Source of the DNA: Stutzerimonas stutzeri
Lineage (GTDB): Bacteria > Pseudomonadota > Gammaproteobacteria > Pseudomonadales > Pseudomonadaceae
Assembly: GCF_024448695.1 (NCBI RefSeq)
Contig: NZ_JAMOHY010000031.1
Span: 1 to 36,451, forward strand
Direction: 5' to 3'
Length of the DNA: 36,451 nucleotides
In this document: piece by piece, positions 27,300 through 36,451 of the stretch
How positions within the stretch are numbered: the stretch's first letter is position 1
Layout of the letters: the number at the start of each line of letters is the position of its first letter
Translations under genes and position numbers: made by a program
The notes under the pieces: model-generated
Databases searched by the model: none
What the model saw: the letters and a program-made list of their open reading frames with translations, nothing else
Told to the model about the DNA's origin: nothing

Positions 27300-27326
27300 G
27301 AACTTTTGCGTAAAGCCCGGGTCTAT
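27300..27326 (+). promoter_or_regulatory. Proximal AlgU (sigma-22) type promoter
   Basis: GAACTT (27300-27305), a 16-base spacer and TCTAT (27322-27326): the same core bases and spacing as the distal site. The start point would be about 50 bases before the algU ATG. It implies positive autoregulation of the algU-mucABCD operon. Confidence 0.75.
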
Positions 27327-27385
27327 TCTGGCAGGTCAGCTCGCTGGCAAAAGCCGCACCCCTTCCGGGTCATGAAGGAGTGTTT

Positions 27386-27967
27386 ATGCTAACCCAGGAG
27401 CAGGACCAGCAACTGGTCGAACGAGTACAGCGGGGTGACAAGCGGGCTTTCGATTTGCTGGTATTGAAATATCAGCACAAGATTCTTGGGTTGATCGTGC
27501 GATTCGTGCATGACTCCCATGAAGCGCAGGATGTTGCGCAGGAAGCTTTCATCAAGGCCTATAGGGCGCTGGCGAATTTTCGCGGCGACAGTGCCTTCTA
27601 TACGTGGCTGTACCGGATTGCAATCAACACGGCGAAAAACCATTTGGTGGCCCGAGGAAGGCGGCCACCAGACAGTGATGTCAGTTCCGAAGATGCGGAG
27701 TTCTATGATGGCGATCACGCCCTCAAGGACATCGAGTCGCCGGAGCGAGCTCTTCTCAGGGATGAAATCGAAGATACGGTCCACCGGACCATACAGCAGC
27801 TTCCAGAAGATTTGCGCACGGCTCTAACACTGCGCGAATTTGATGGTCTCAGTTATGAAGACATTGCAAACGTCATGCAATGTCCGGTGGGTACAGTCCG
27901 CTCTCGGATATTCCGGGCGCGGGAAGCCATAGATAAATCGTTGCAACCCTTGTTGCATGAGTCCTGA
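27386..27967 (+). CDS. algU: RNA polymerase sigma factor AlgU (sigma-22, RpoE type)
   Basis: ECF sigma factor for envelope stress and alginate genes. The start ATG 27386, with AAGGAG 5 bases upstream, gives MLTQEQDQQLVERVQRGDKR and 193 residues, as in P. aeruginosa; the track-style longer start at 27380 lacks support. Sigma region 2 is at about 20-90 (DLLVLKYQHKI, QDVAQEAFIKAYRAL) and region 4 at about 130-185 (LREFDGLSYEDIANVMQCPVGTVRSRIFRARE). It heads the algU-mucA-mucB-mucC-mucD operon. Confidence 0.98.
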   Translation: MLTQEQDQQLVERVQRGDKRAFDLLVLKYQHKILGLIVRFVHDSHEAQDVAQEAFIKAYRALANFRGDSAFYTWLYRIAINTAKNHLVARGRRPPDSDVSSEDAEFYDGDHALKDIESPERALLRDEIEDTVHRTIQQLPEDLRTALTLREFDGLSYEDIANVMQCPVGTVRSRIFRAREAIDKSLQPLLHES

Positions 27968-27998
27968 GACAGCGGCGACAGCCAAGAGAGGAACCGCC

Positions 27999-28604
27999 AT
28001 GAGTCGTGAAGCCCTGCATGAATCGCTGTCCGCAGTGATGGATAACGAAGCGGACGAGTTGGAATTACGTCGAGTGCTCGCAGCGGATGGCGAAAGCGAG
28101 ATGCGTGCGACCTGGTCGCGTTATCAAGTCGCTCGTGCCGCCATGCACAGGGAGTTGATCGAGCCGCGCATGGATATCGCCTCGGCAGTATCTGCTGCCC
28201 TGGCCGATGAGCCGGCCATCAGTGCCGCCAAGCCGCAGAAATTTGCCTGGCGCAATATGGGCCGCCTGGCAGTGGCTGCCTCGGTGACCGTGGCTGTGCT
28301 GGCGGGTGTTCGTCTGTACAATCAGGGCGAGGTGGCTGGGCCTCAGATGGCGCAGCAGGCTGCGCAGCCGAGCATCGCCGTTCCACAAGCTGCACAGGGG
28401 CCGGCGGTATTGGCTGGCTATAATGGCAGCGACAATGCCGAGGCGATGGAGGCTCAAGCTTCCACCAGTCAGGTGCCTGCCGAAGGCTGGCATGAACAAC
28501 GTTTGCCGGCTTATGTACGCCAGCATGCACAGCAGGCTGCCTTTGGTAGCGAGTCCGAAAGCGCGTTGCCCTATGCGCGCGCTGCCAGTATGGAAGATCG
28601 TTAA
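27999..28604 (+). CDS. mucA: Anti-sigma factor MucA
   Basis: Inner-membrane anti-sigma factor sequestering AlgU; stress triggers its cleavage by AlgW and MucP. The start ATG 27999 (MSREALHESLS, with GAGGAA upstream) gives 201 residues, slightly longer than the 194 of P. aeruginosa. Residues 1-75 are the sigma-binding domain, about 88-106 the membrane segment (GRLAVAASVTVAVLAGVRL), and the rest is periplasmic and Gln/Ala-rich. The frame is intact, so this is not a mucoid-type truncated allele. It lies 31 bases after algU. Confidence 0.97.
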   Translation: MSREALHESLSAVMDNEADELELRRVLAADGESEMRATWSRYQVARAAMHRELIEPRMDIASAVSAALADEPAISAAKPQKFAWRNMGRLAVAASVTVAVLAGVRLYNQGEVAGPQMAQQAAQPSIAVPQAAQGPAVLAGYNGSDNAEAMEAQASTSQVPAEGWHEQRLPAYVRQHAQQAAFGSESESALPYARAASMEDR

Positions 28605-28612
28605 GGAACAAC

Positions 28613-29557
28613 ATGCGTGTAATACCGCTTTGTGTGGTGCTCGGAGGCTGGCTATCAATGCCGGCCTTTGCTGCTGATGCCGATGCTTGGTTGCAGCGTC
28701 TTGCGACGTCTGAAAAAAAACAGAGCTACCACGGCACTTTCATGTATGAGCGTAACGGTAGCTTTTCCAGTCATGCCATCTGGCAACTGAGCGAAAATGA
28801 CAAGCTTTACGAGCGCCTACTGCAGCTCGACGGATCCGCGGCGGAAGTCCTGCTGGTGAATGGTCGGGTGCAATGCGCCAGTGAACAACTAGCCTCTCAG
28901 GTCAGGGATGTGACGCCCTGGCAACAGGCGCAGTTCGATCCAGTGGCGCTCGGCCAGTGGTATGACTTTCAGCTGATTGGCGATTCGCGGGTAGCGGGAA
29001 GGCCTGCGAAAGCGATTGCCGTGCGGCCAAAGGATCAGCACCGCTACGGATTCGAGTTGCACCTGGACAGTGAAACGGCGCTACCCCTCAAGTCGTTGCT
29101 GCTTAATGAAAGTGGGCAGCTGCTCGAGCGTTTCCAGTTCGTCAGTTTCTCTCCCGACGGTGTTCAGCCTGCTGATGTCGAGGCAGGCTCAGCCTGTCTG
29201 ACTGTTTCGCTCGCTGCCGAAAGCGAAGCAGTTGAGCCGCAGTGGCGTTCCGACTGGTTGCCGGAAGGCTTCAAGCTGCTCGACTCGAATATACGTCCCA
29301 GCCCTGCTTCCGATGAACCTGTGGCCTGGCTGTCCTATGGTGACGGACTGGCACGCTTCTCGGTATTTCTAGAGCCCTTGCGGGGAGCTGTCGTGGAGGA
29401 TGCGCGTAGCCATATGGGGCCTACCGTTGCCGTATCGAAGCGCCTCACCACTGCGGATGGTGATGTGATGGTGACTGTTGTCGGCGAGGTTCCGCTCGGT
29501 ACTGCCGAGCGAGTCGCGCTGTCGATGCGGGCCGGAGCAGATCAGGCCTCGCGATGA
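28613..29557 (+). CDS. mucB: MucB, periplasmic regulator of AlgU
   Basis: A 314-residue RseB-type protein that binds the periplasmic part of MucA and shields it from AlgW. It has a signal peptide (1-20, ending AFA-A), an N-terminal lipoprotein-carrier-like domain (SYHGTFMYERNGSFSSHAIWQ at about 39) and a smaller C-terminal domain from about 205. The start lies 8 bases after mucA. Its stop overlaps mucC (ATGA). Confidence 0.96.
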   Translation: MRVIPLCVVLGGWLSMPAFAADADAWLQRLATSEKKQSYHGTFMYERNGSFSSHAIWQLSENDKLYERLLQLDGSAAEVLLVNGRVQCASEQLASQVRDVTPWQQAQFDPVALGQWYDFQLIGDSRVAGRPAKAIAVRPKDQHRYGFELHLDSETALPLKSLLLNESGQLLERFQFVSFSPDGVQPADVEAGSACLTVSLAAESEAVEPQWRSDWLPEGFKLLDSNIRPSPASDEPVAWLSYGDGLARFSVFLEPLRGAVVEDARSHMGPTVAVSKRLTTADGDVMVTVVGEVPLGTAERVALSMRAGADQASR

Positions 29558-30060
29558 TAGAAGAGCCGGGGCGTGTAGTTGCGGTGGAGTCCGGCGCTGT
29601 CTGGGTCGAGACTCAGCGCAAGAGTACCTGCTCTGGCTGTTCCGCCCGAAATGGTTGCGGACAGGGGCTGATGGACAAGCTGGGCGTCCGTGAGCGGCGC
29701 GGGTTGATCCGCGCTCTGTCCGATCAGCACCTGCAGCTGGGTGATTCGGTCGTCATCGGCATTCGCGAAGATGTCTTGCTGCGCGGCGCAGTCCTTGTTT
29801 ATCTTTTCCCACTCATCGTACTGTTGGCTTCTTCGCTGCTGGCTTCCCTGCTGTCGGCATCGGAGCCGTTCGTGATATTGGCCGGGCTCGGCGGTTTCCT
29901 GATTTCATGGTTCGTCGTGCGCGCGCGCAGCCGGCGAGCGGCAGGGGACTGCGCGCTGCAACCGGTGGTAGTGCGGGTCATGCTGGCCGTGGCCGGTAGT
30001 GACGCGGCGGTCGTTTCGTTTTCGCCAAGGGGGAATGATCTTGAAGGTTCAACGCACTAG
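29554..30060 (+). CDS. mucC: MucC / RseC family membrane protein
   Basis: A 168-residue inner-membrane protein of the SoxR-reducing/RseC family. An N-terminal cytoplasmic stretch carries cysteines C26, C29 and C35 in CSGCSARNGC, then two membrane segments follow (about 72-98 and 106-122), and a basic tail. In E. coli RseC is linked to both the sigma-E pathway and SoxR reduction by Rsx (Rnf), so it is notable that the rnf operon lies about 11 kb away here. It overlaps mucB by 4 bases and mucD by about 20. Confidence 0.92.
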   Translation: MIEEPGRVVAVESGAVWVETQRKSTCSGCSARNGCGQGLMDKLGVRERRGLIRALSDQHLQLGDSVVIGIREDVLLRGAVLVYLFPLIVLLASSLLASLLSASEPFVILAGLGGFLISWFVVRARSRRAAGDCALQPVVVRVMLAVAGSDAAVVSFSPRGNDLEGSTH

Positions 30061-31450
30061 CTGCTTCGCGTTTGTCGCTGCGCTGCTTCTTATGGGGCCG
30101 GTGGCGGTGGCACAGGCTCAGCTGCCTGATTTCACGCCTCTGGTTGAAAGCGCCTCGCCGGCGGTAGTCAATATCAGCACCAAGCAGAAAGTGCCGGTTC
30201 GTGGCGCCCATCCGCAGCTACCTGATCTGGAAGGCTTGCCACCCATATTCCGAGAGTTTTTCGAACACAGTATTCCGGGCCTGCCGGGTCGGGGGCAGCA
30301 GCGCGAAGCACAGTCTCTGGGTTCCGGTTTCATTATTTCTGCTGATGGCTATGTGCTGACCAACAATCATGTGGTGGCTGACGCTGATGAGATTATCGTG
30401 CGCCTGCCGGATCGCAGTGAGCTGGAAGCGACGCTTGTCGGTGCCGACCCTCGAACCGATGTCGCACTGCTCAAAATCCAGGGTTCGGATCTGCCGACCG
30501 TCAAGCTGGGCAAATCCAGCGAGCTCAAGGCTGGTGAGTGGGTCTTGGCCATCGGCTCCCCGTTCGGCTTTGACCATACGGTGACGGCAGGTATTGTCAG
30601 CGCCACCGGGCGTAATCTGCCCAATGAAAGCTATGTCCCCTTCATCCAGACCGATGTCGCGATCAATCCGGGCAATTCCGGGGGGCCGCTGTTCAATCTG
30701 CAGGGTGAGGTTGTTGGTATCAACTCGCAAATATTTACCCGCTCGGGTGGTTTCATGGGGTTGTCGTTTGCCATTCCCATTGATGTCGCGATGGATATCT
30801 CCGAGCAGTTGCGCACTGAGGGCAAGGTCAGTCGAGGCTGGCTGGGCGTGGTCATCCAGGAAGTGAACCGGGATCTGGCCGAGTCCTTCGGGCTTGAGCG
30901 TCCGACGGGGGCGCTGGTTGCACAGGTCATGGATGGCGGGCCGGCTGCGAAGGGTGGTTTGCGGGTGGGTGATGTCATCCTTAGTGTCAATGACGATGCG
31001 ATTGATATGTCTGCCGACTTGCCGCACCTGATTGGCACTATCAAGCCCGATACCAAGGCCCGGTTAGGCATCGTGCGCGAGGGCAGTCGCGAAACCCTGA
31101 TGGTCACCATCGGTGCGTTGCCGGAAGAGGGTGAAGAGGTCGCGGCCAAAGGCGCGCGCGCGGAAAAGAGCAGTAACCGGCTGGGCGTGAAGGTGTCGGA
31201 GCTGACTGCCGAGCAGAAGCGCAGTCTCGACCTGTCGGGCGGTGTGGTGATTACCGAAGTGCTCAATGGGCCTGCGGCGATGATCGGCCTTCGCCCCGGC
31301 GATGTGATCACACATCTGAATAATCAGGCCATTGATTCCGCTGCCACCTTTGCTCGCGTTGCCGAGGAGCTTCCGAAAAATCGCTCGGTGTCCATGCGCG
31401 TGCTGCGTCAGGGGCGGGCCAGCTTCATCACCTTCAAGCTTGCCGAATAG
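30041..31450 (+). CDS. mucD: Periplasmic serine protease MucD (DegP/HtrA type)
   Basis: Envelope quality-control protease and negative regulator of alginate production. I prefer the TTG start at 30041 because AAGGGGGA would be only 1 base from the ATG at 30035 but about 7 from this codon; the stop is the same. The product has 469 residues with a signal peptide ending QAQ-L, the catalytic triad H110, D140 and S213 (GNSGGPL), and two PDZ domains at about 255-345 and 375-465. It overlaps mucC. A hairpin follows. Confidence 0.96.
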   Translation: MKVQRTSCFAFVAALLLMGPVAVAQAQLPDFTPLVESASPAVVNISTKQKVPVRGAHPQLPDLEGLPPIFREFFEHSIPGLPGRGQQREAQSLGSGFIISADGYVLTNNHVVADADEIIVRLPDRSELEATLVGADPRTDVALLKIQGSDLPTVKLGKSSELKAGEWVLAIGSPFGFDHTVTAGIVSATGRNLPNESYVPFIQTDVAINPGNSGGPLFNLQGEVVGINSQIFTRSGGFMGLSFAIPIDVAMDISEQLRTEGKVSRGWLGVVIQEVNRDLAESFGLERPTGALVAQVMDGGPAAKGGLRVGDVILSVNDDAIDMSADLPHLIGTIKPDTKARLGIVREGSRETLMVTIGALPEEGEEVAAKGARAEKSSNRLGVKVSELTAEQKRSLDLSGGVVITEVLNGPAAMIGLRPGDVITHLNNQAIDSAATFARVAEELPKNRSVSMRVLRQGRASFITFKLAE

Positions 31451-31464
31451 AGCGCTGCAGCCGA

Positions 31465-31491
31465 GAACAGGGCGACTCGGTCGCGCTGTTC
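31465..31491 (+). terminator. Candidate terminator after mucD
   Basis: A 12-base stem with one G-G mismatch (GAACAGGGCGAC / GTCGCGCTGTTC) around a TCG loop, 15 bases after the mucD stop. The tail TGTGCC is not a T-run, so efficiency is uncertain. It separates the muc operon from lepA. Confidence 0.5.
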
Positions 31492-31614
31492 TGTGCCGCC
31501 GTTGCGCAAGCCGTGAGGCATTGACTCGGCGTGGCGCTGAAAAGACCGATCAGGTACAATCCGCGGCTATTTTTCGGCGGGCAATCAGCCTGCGGCATAT
31601 CCGGGTGTTTAGCT

Positions 31615-33414
<1,800 letters not shown>

Positions 33415-33415
33415 T

Positions 33416-34270
33416 ATGTCGATCAATTTCCCGCTGTTGCTGGTGATTGCCGTTGCCGTGTGCGGTTTTCTTGCACTCCTCGATTTGGTGTTTTTTGCAC
33501 CTCGTCGGCGGGTGGCGATAGCCAATTACGAACGCAATACAGGCGAGCTCGATCAGAGCACGCTGGAGGCCTTGAGCAAGGAACCGGTGCTGATCGAGTA
33601 CGGCAAGTCTTTCTTTCCCGTGCTGGCGATCGTGTTGGTGTTGCGTTCCTTCCTGATCGAGCCGTTTCAGATTCCTTCCGGCTCGATGATCCCGACGCTG
33701 GAAGTGGGCGATTTCATTCTGGTCAACAAGTTCGCTTACGGGATTCGGCTGCCGGTTGTGGATACCAAAATTATCGACGTTAGCGATCCGAAGCGCGGCG
33801 ATGTAATGGTTTTTCGCTACCCCAACGACCCCAACATCAATTACATCAAGCGCGTCATTGGGCTGCCAGGTGATCTTGTTCGCTATGGCAGCGACAAGCG
33901 GTTGAGCATCAATGGTCAGTCGGTGCCCGAAATGCTGCTGGCTGAAGAGCCAGGCAGTCTTGGCAGCGCCAGCCTGTATCAGGAAAAACTGGGCGAGGCT
34001 GAGCATCTGATCCGCAAGGAAATGATCCGTTATCGAGTTGAGCCCGATCGTGAGTGGCGCGTTCCGGAAGGTCACTATTTCATGATGGGCGACAACCGCG
34101 ACAACTCCAACGACAGCCGCTATTGGCAGGACGAGGCGATTGCCGCCGAGTTCGCCGGTATGGTTCCCGATCGCAATATCGTCGGCAAGGCGTTTGCGGT
34201 GTGGATGAGCTGGCCCGATCCGAAGCTCAGCAACCTGCCCCACTTTTCCCGGGTCGGCCTGATTCACTGA
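33416..34270 (+). CDS. lepB: Signal peptidase I
   Basis: Inner-membrane protease that removes signal peptides of secreted proteins. The 284-residue product has two N-terminal membrane segments (about 4-27 and 62-82), the nucleophile S90 in PSGSMIPT and the general base K145 in YIKRVIG, and the signature GDNRDNSNDSRYW near the C-terminus. Length equals that of P. aeruginosa LepB. lepA and lepB are coupled. Confidence 0.97.
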   Translation: MSINFPLLLVIAVAVCGFLALLDLVFFAPRRRVAIANYERNTGELDQSTLEALSKEPVLIEYGKSFFPVLAIVLVLRSFLIEPFQIPSGSMIPTLEVGDFILVNKFAYGIRLPVVDTKIIDVSDPKRGDVMVFRYPNDPNINYIKRVIGLPGDLVRYGSDKRLSINGQSVPEMLLAEEPGSLGSASLYQEKLGEAEHLIRKEMIRYRVEPDREWRVPEGHYFMMGDNRDNSNDSRYWQDEAIAAEFAGMVPDRNIVGKAFAVWMSWPDPKLSNLPHFSRVGLIH

Positions 34271-34359
34271 GTCTGTGAATCACGGCCCGGTTCCTGCGCC
34301 CCGTCCCGCTATATTTATCCAGCCCCGATCGGTGGGTAATGCACGACATAGAGGTCGAC

Positions 34360-34737
34360 ATGAGTTTCGCTCGTTCGCAAAAAGGCTTGTCCATGCTGAG
34401 CTGGATCGTGGTGCTTGCGCTGGTGGCGTTCTTCGCCAGCACGGCATTCAAGATGTTGCCGCATTACTTCGACTATATGTCCATGGACAAGATCATATCA
34501 GGGGTGGAAAGTGATCAGGCCACGGAAGTGCGCAGCGTGCGTGACTTCTACGGCCACGTTCGCCGGGGCATGGACGTCAACGGCATTCGCGACCTGGATC
34601 TGGAAGAGGCGCTGAAGGTCGTGATTGAAAACAATGAATTCAGGGTTCACCTGAATTACGAAAAGCGCGAGCCGCTGATCCGCAATCTGGATCTGGTGGC
34701 GAACTTCGACAAAGAATATCGCCTAAGGATGCCGTGA
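34360..34737 (+). CDS. DUF4845 small membrane protein
   Basis: A 125-residue protein between lepB and rnc. I choose ATG 34360 because GAGG lies 5 bases upstream; ATG 34339 would add 7 residues. It starts [15 protein letters not shown], followed by a single membrane segment to about residue 32. The charged-then-hydrophobic KGLSxL start resembles a type IV prepilin leader, but the usual Glu at position 5 is missing. The soluble part is small and charged. Its position is conserved in pseudomonads; its function is unknown. It overlaps rnc by 4 bases (GTGA). Confidence 0.85.
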   Translation: MSFARSQKGLSMLSWIVVLALVAFFASTAFKMLPHYFDYMSMDKIISGVESDQATEVRSVRDFYGHVRRGMDVNGIRDLDLEEALKVVIENNEFRVHLNYEKREPLIRNLDLVANFDKEYRLRMP

Positions 34738-35423
34738 GCACTTCGTTAGCCCGTCTCGAGCGCAAGCTCGGTTATCAATTCAAGGATCAGGAGCTGATGC
34801 TTCTGGCTCTCACCCATCGCAGTTATGCCGGACGCAATAATGAGCGTCTGGAATTTCTTGGCGATGCCATTCTCAACTTCATCGCCGGGGAGGCTTTGTT
34901 CACGCACTTCCCTCAGGCCAAAGAGGGGCAGCTATCCCGGCTGCGCTCACGTCTGGTCAAGGGCGAGACGCTGGCGGTGCTGGCCCGCGGCTTCGAGCTT
35001 GGCGAATATCTGCGCCTGGGCTCGGGCGAGCTGAAGAGCGGTGGATTTCGCCGCGAATCGATCCTGGCCGACACGCTGGAAGCCCTGATCGGCGCCATCT
35101 ATCTGGATGCCGGCATGGAAGCGGCGCGTGATCGCGTACTGGCCTGGCTGGCCAACGAACTGCAAGGGTTGACGCTGGTCGACACCAACAAAGACCCGAA
35201 GACCCGTTTGCAGGAGTTTCTGCAGTCGCGTGCCTGCGAGCTGCCGCGTTATGACGTGGTGGCTATCGAGGGTGAACCGCATTGCCGAACTTTCTTCGTC
35301 GAATGTCAGGTGGCGCTGCTCAATGAAAAGACGCAAGGGCAGGGTGCCAGTCGGCGCATTGCCGAACAGGTCGCGGCCGCTTCGGCCCTGATCGCCCTGG
35401 GCGTGGAGAATGGTCATGATTGA
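34734..35423 (+). CDS. rnc: Ribonuclease III
   Basis: Double-strand-specific endoribonuclease that processes rRNA precursors and other RNAs. GTG 34734 overlaps the upstream stop; 229 residues is normal. The signature [11 protein letters not shown] (37-47) contains E40 and D44, and the distal metal residues are D113 and E116 in [13 protein letters not shown] dsRNA-binding domain lies at about 153-226 ([13 protein letters not shown]). It overlaps era. Confidence 0.97.
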   Translation: MSTSLARLERKLGYQFKDQELMLLALTHRSYAGRNNERLEFLGDAILNFIAGEALFTHFPQAKEGQLSRLRSRLVKGETLAVLARGFELGEYLRLGSGELKSGGFRRESILADTLEALIGAIYLDAGMEAARDRVLAWLANELQGLTLVDTNKDPKTRLQEFLQSRACELPRYDVVAIEGEPHCRTFFVECQVALLNEKTQGQGASRRIAEQVAAASALIALGVENGHD

Positions 35424-36324
35424 ACAACAGACAGAAGACAAGATAAGCCGCTGCGGTTACGTGGCCATCGTAGGGCGTCCCAATGTCGGCAAGTCGACGC
35501 TGCTCAACCATGTCCTCGGGCAGAAACTCGCCATCACCTCGCGCAAGCCGCAGACCACCCGGCACAACATGCTCGGGATCAAGACTGACGGTGCCGTTCA
35601 GGCCGTCTATGTCGATACCCCCGGCATGCACAAGAATGGCGAGACAGCCCTGAATCGCTATATGAACCGTACGGCTTCGTCGGCATTCAAGGATGTCGAT
35701 GTCGTGGTGTTCGTCGTCGATCGCACGCGCTGGACAGATGAAGATCAGCTGGTGCTTGAGCGGGTTCAGTATGTCGAAGGTCCGGTGATCATTGCCGTGA
35801 ACAAGACCGATCGCGTTGAAGACAAAGGAGAGCTGCTGCCGCACTTCGAGTGGCTGGCGCAGCAGCTGCCCAACGCCGAGATCGTGCCGATTTCCGCTCA
35901 GCACGGGCAGAATCTCGATGTGTTCGAGAAGCTGGTGGCCTCGCATCTGCCCGAAGGCGAACACTTTTTCCCCGAAGACCAGATCACCGACCGCAGCAGC
36001 CGCTTCCTCGCCGCCGAGCTGGTGCGCGAAAAGATCATGCGTCAGCTGGGTGCGGAAGTGCCTTACCAGATTACCGTCGAGATCGAAGACTTCAAGCAGC
36101 AGGGTCGTGTGCTGCATATTCACGCGCTGATCCTGGTCGAGCGCGACGGGCAAAAGAAGATCATCATCGGTGACAAGGGCGAGCGCATCAAACGCATCGG
36201 TCAGGAAGCCCGCAAGGACATGGAAGTACTGTTTGACTCCAAGGTCATGCTGAACCTGTGGGTGAAGGTCAAGAGCGGTTGGTCCGACGATGAGCGTGCG
36301 CTGCATTCGCTGGGTTACCAGTAA
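35416..36324 (+). CDS. era: GTPase Era
   Basis: Ras-like GTPase binding 16S rRNA during 30S maturation. I choose ATG 35416, with GGAG 7 bases upstream; ATG 35410 is the alternative. The product has 302 residues: P-loop GRPNVGKST (about 21-29), DTPG switch II, NKTD specificity motif, and a C-terminal KH domain with [22 protein letters not shown]. recO would be expected next but the window ends in repeat sequence. Confidence 0.97.
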   Translation: MIEQQTEDKISRCGYVAIVGRPNVGKSTLLNHVLGQKLAITSRKPQTTRHNMLGIKTDGAVQAVYVDTPGMHKNGETALNRYMNRTASSAFKDVDVVVFVVDRTRWTDEDQLVLERVQYVEGPVIIAVNKTDRVEDKGELLPHFEWLAQQLPNAEIVPISAQHGQNLDVFEKLVASHLPEGEHFFPEDQITDRSSRFLAAELVREKIMRQLGAEVPYQITVEIEDFKQQGRVLHIHALILVERDGQKKIIIGDKGERIKRIGQEARKDMEVLFDSKVMLNLWVKVKSGWSDDERALHSLGYQ

Positions 36325-36365
36325 GCGAGAAGATCTGGGAGCAGACACCCGAATCATGTCCTCGC

Positions 36366-36451
36366 GTAGGGTGGATCACGCTTCATCGATCCACCGGGTG
36401 GCGATCCACCGGGTGGCGACTCACCGAGCGGCGCCATGGTGGATGTAAAAA
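36366..36451. repeat. Second GTAGGGTGGA repeat element, cut by the window end
   Basis: Begins GTAGGGTGGATCACGCTTCA, matching the left arm at 4734 with few changes, and ends in ATGGTGGATGTAAAAA, which corresponds to the right half before the closing arm. Its middle is expanded by a 15-base tandem repeat: GATCCACCGGGTGGC at 36388-36402 and 36403-36417, then a degenerate third unit GACTCACCGAGCGGC at 36418-36432. It lies downstream of era. Confidence 0.65.

Larger units (their letters stand above)
27032..27385. promoter_or_regulatory. Divergent nadB-algU control region
   Basis: This 354-base gap has no credible gene. It holds the candidate nadB -10 (minus, 27059-27064, with a poor -35 at 27082-27087) and two AlgU-type promoters (27118 and 27300) pointing toward algU. 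The stretch 27150-27295 between them shows no structure I can support. Confidence 0.7.

Noticed and set aside
27999..28604. Checked mucA for the frameshifts or stops common in mucoid isolates
   Set aside because: The frame is open for 201 codons with normal sigma-binding, membrane and periplasmic parts.
31521..31560. TTGACT and TACAAT before lepA as a sigma-70 promoter pair
   Set aside because: The two boxes are 28 bases apart, far beyond the usual 16-18, so they cannot be one promoter; TACAAT alone remains possible.
36388..36432. Short tandem repeat considered as a CRISPR array
   Set aside because: The units are 15 bases, directly adjacent without spacers, and lie inside a dispersed repeat element.

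Overview
The window is a gamma-proteobacterial chromosome segment from a Pseudomonas species. The evidence is GC-rich coding sequence, the complete algU-mucA-mucB-mucC-mucD stress/alginate cluster, the lepA-lepB-rnc-era operon, a short Ni-type glyoxalase I, sodium-type MotY and an rnfABCDGE-nth operon. Proteins resemble those of P. aeruginosa but are clearly diverged, and the dispersed GTAGGGTGGA palindromes suggest the P. mendocina/oleovorans/stutzeri side of the genus. That placement is inference. Almost all genes are core housekeeping genes and look intact; no prophage, insertion sequence, CRISPR array or obvious island is visible.

Layout: 1-71 holds the 5' end of an elongator tRNA-Met (minus) with a strong promoter. 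276-4624 carries dsbC, an inserted GFA-family gene, hom and thrC (plus). 4831-6545 is the pyrC-rnt pair (minus), divergent from motY and argG (6740-8945). 9103-10845 is a three-lipoprotein operon (CsgG-like, DUF4810, DUF799) with its own terminator, followed by gloA. 11391-18355 (minus) holds a 59-residue PA3496-type protein, and rnfA-B-C-D-G-E followed by nth. 18553-24596 is a mixed stretch: a repetitive secreted protein, a crotonase, a periplasmic ABC-type binding protein, ung, a DUF4142 protein, an HDOD protein and ygfZ. 24756-25449 is sdhE-ygfX, overlapping nadB tail to tail. 27386-31450 is algU-mucABCD behind two matching AlgU-type promoters. 31615-36324 is lepA, lepB, a DUF4845 gene, rnc and era.

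How the genes work together: hom and thrC make threonine from aspartate semialdehyde. RnfABCDGE is a membrane ferredoxin:NAD oxidoreductase-type complex, co-transcribed with the Fe-S repair enzyme Nth. AlgU is the envelope-stress sigma factor, held by MucA with MucB protecting MucA in the periplasm, and with the protease MucD and the membrane protein MucC modulating the response. LepA, LepB, RNase III and Era connect translation, protein export and ribosomal RNA maturation.

The best candidate for an incompletely described system is the CsgG-like/DUF4810/DUF799 lipoprotein trio. It encodes an apparent CsgG-type outer-membrane pore without any curli gene beside it. Other points of interest are nested-palindrome repeat elements (4734-4805 and the window end), two AlgU promoters with identical core hexamers and spacing, a short coding-like ORF whose stop overlaps the tRNA promoter, and a mosaic gene order relative to P. 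aeruginosa PAO1.
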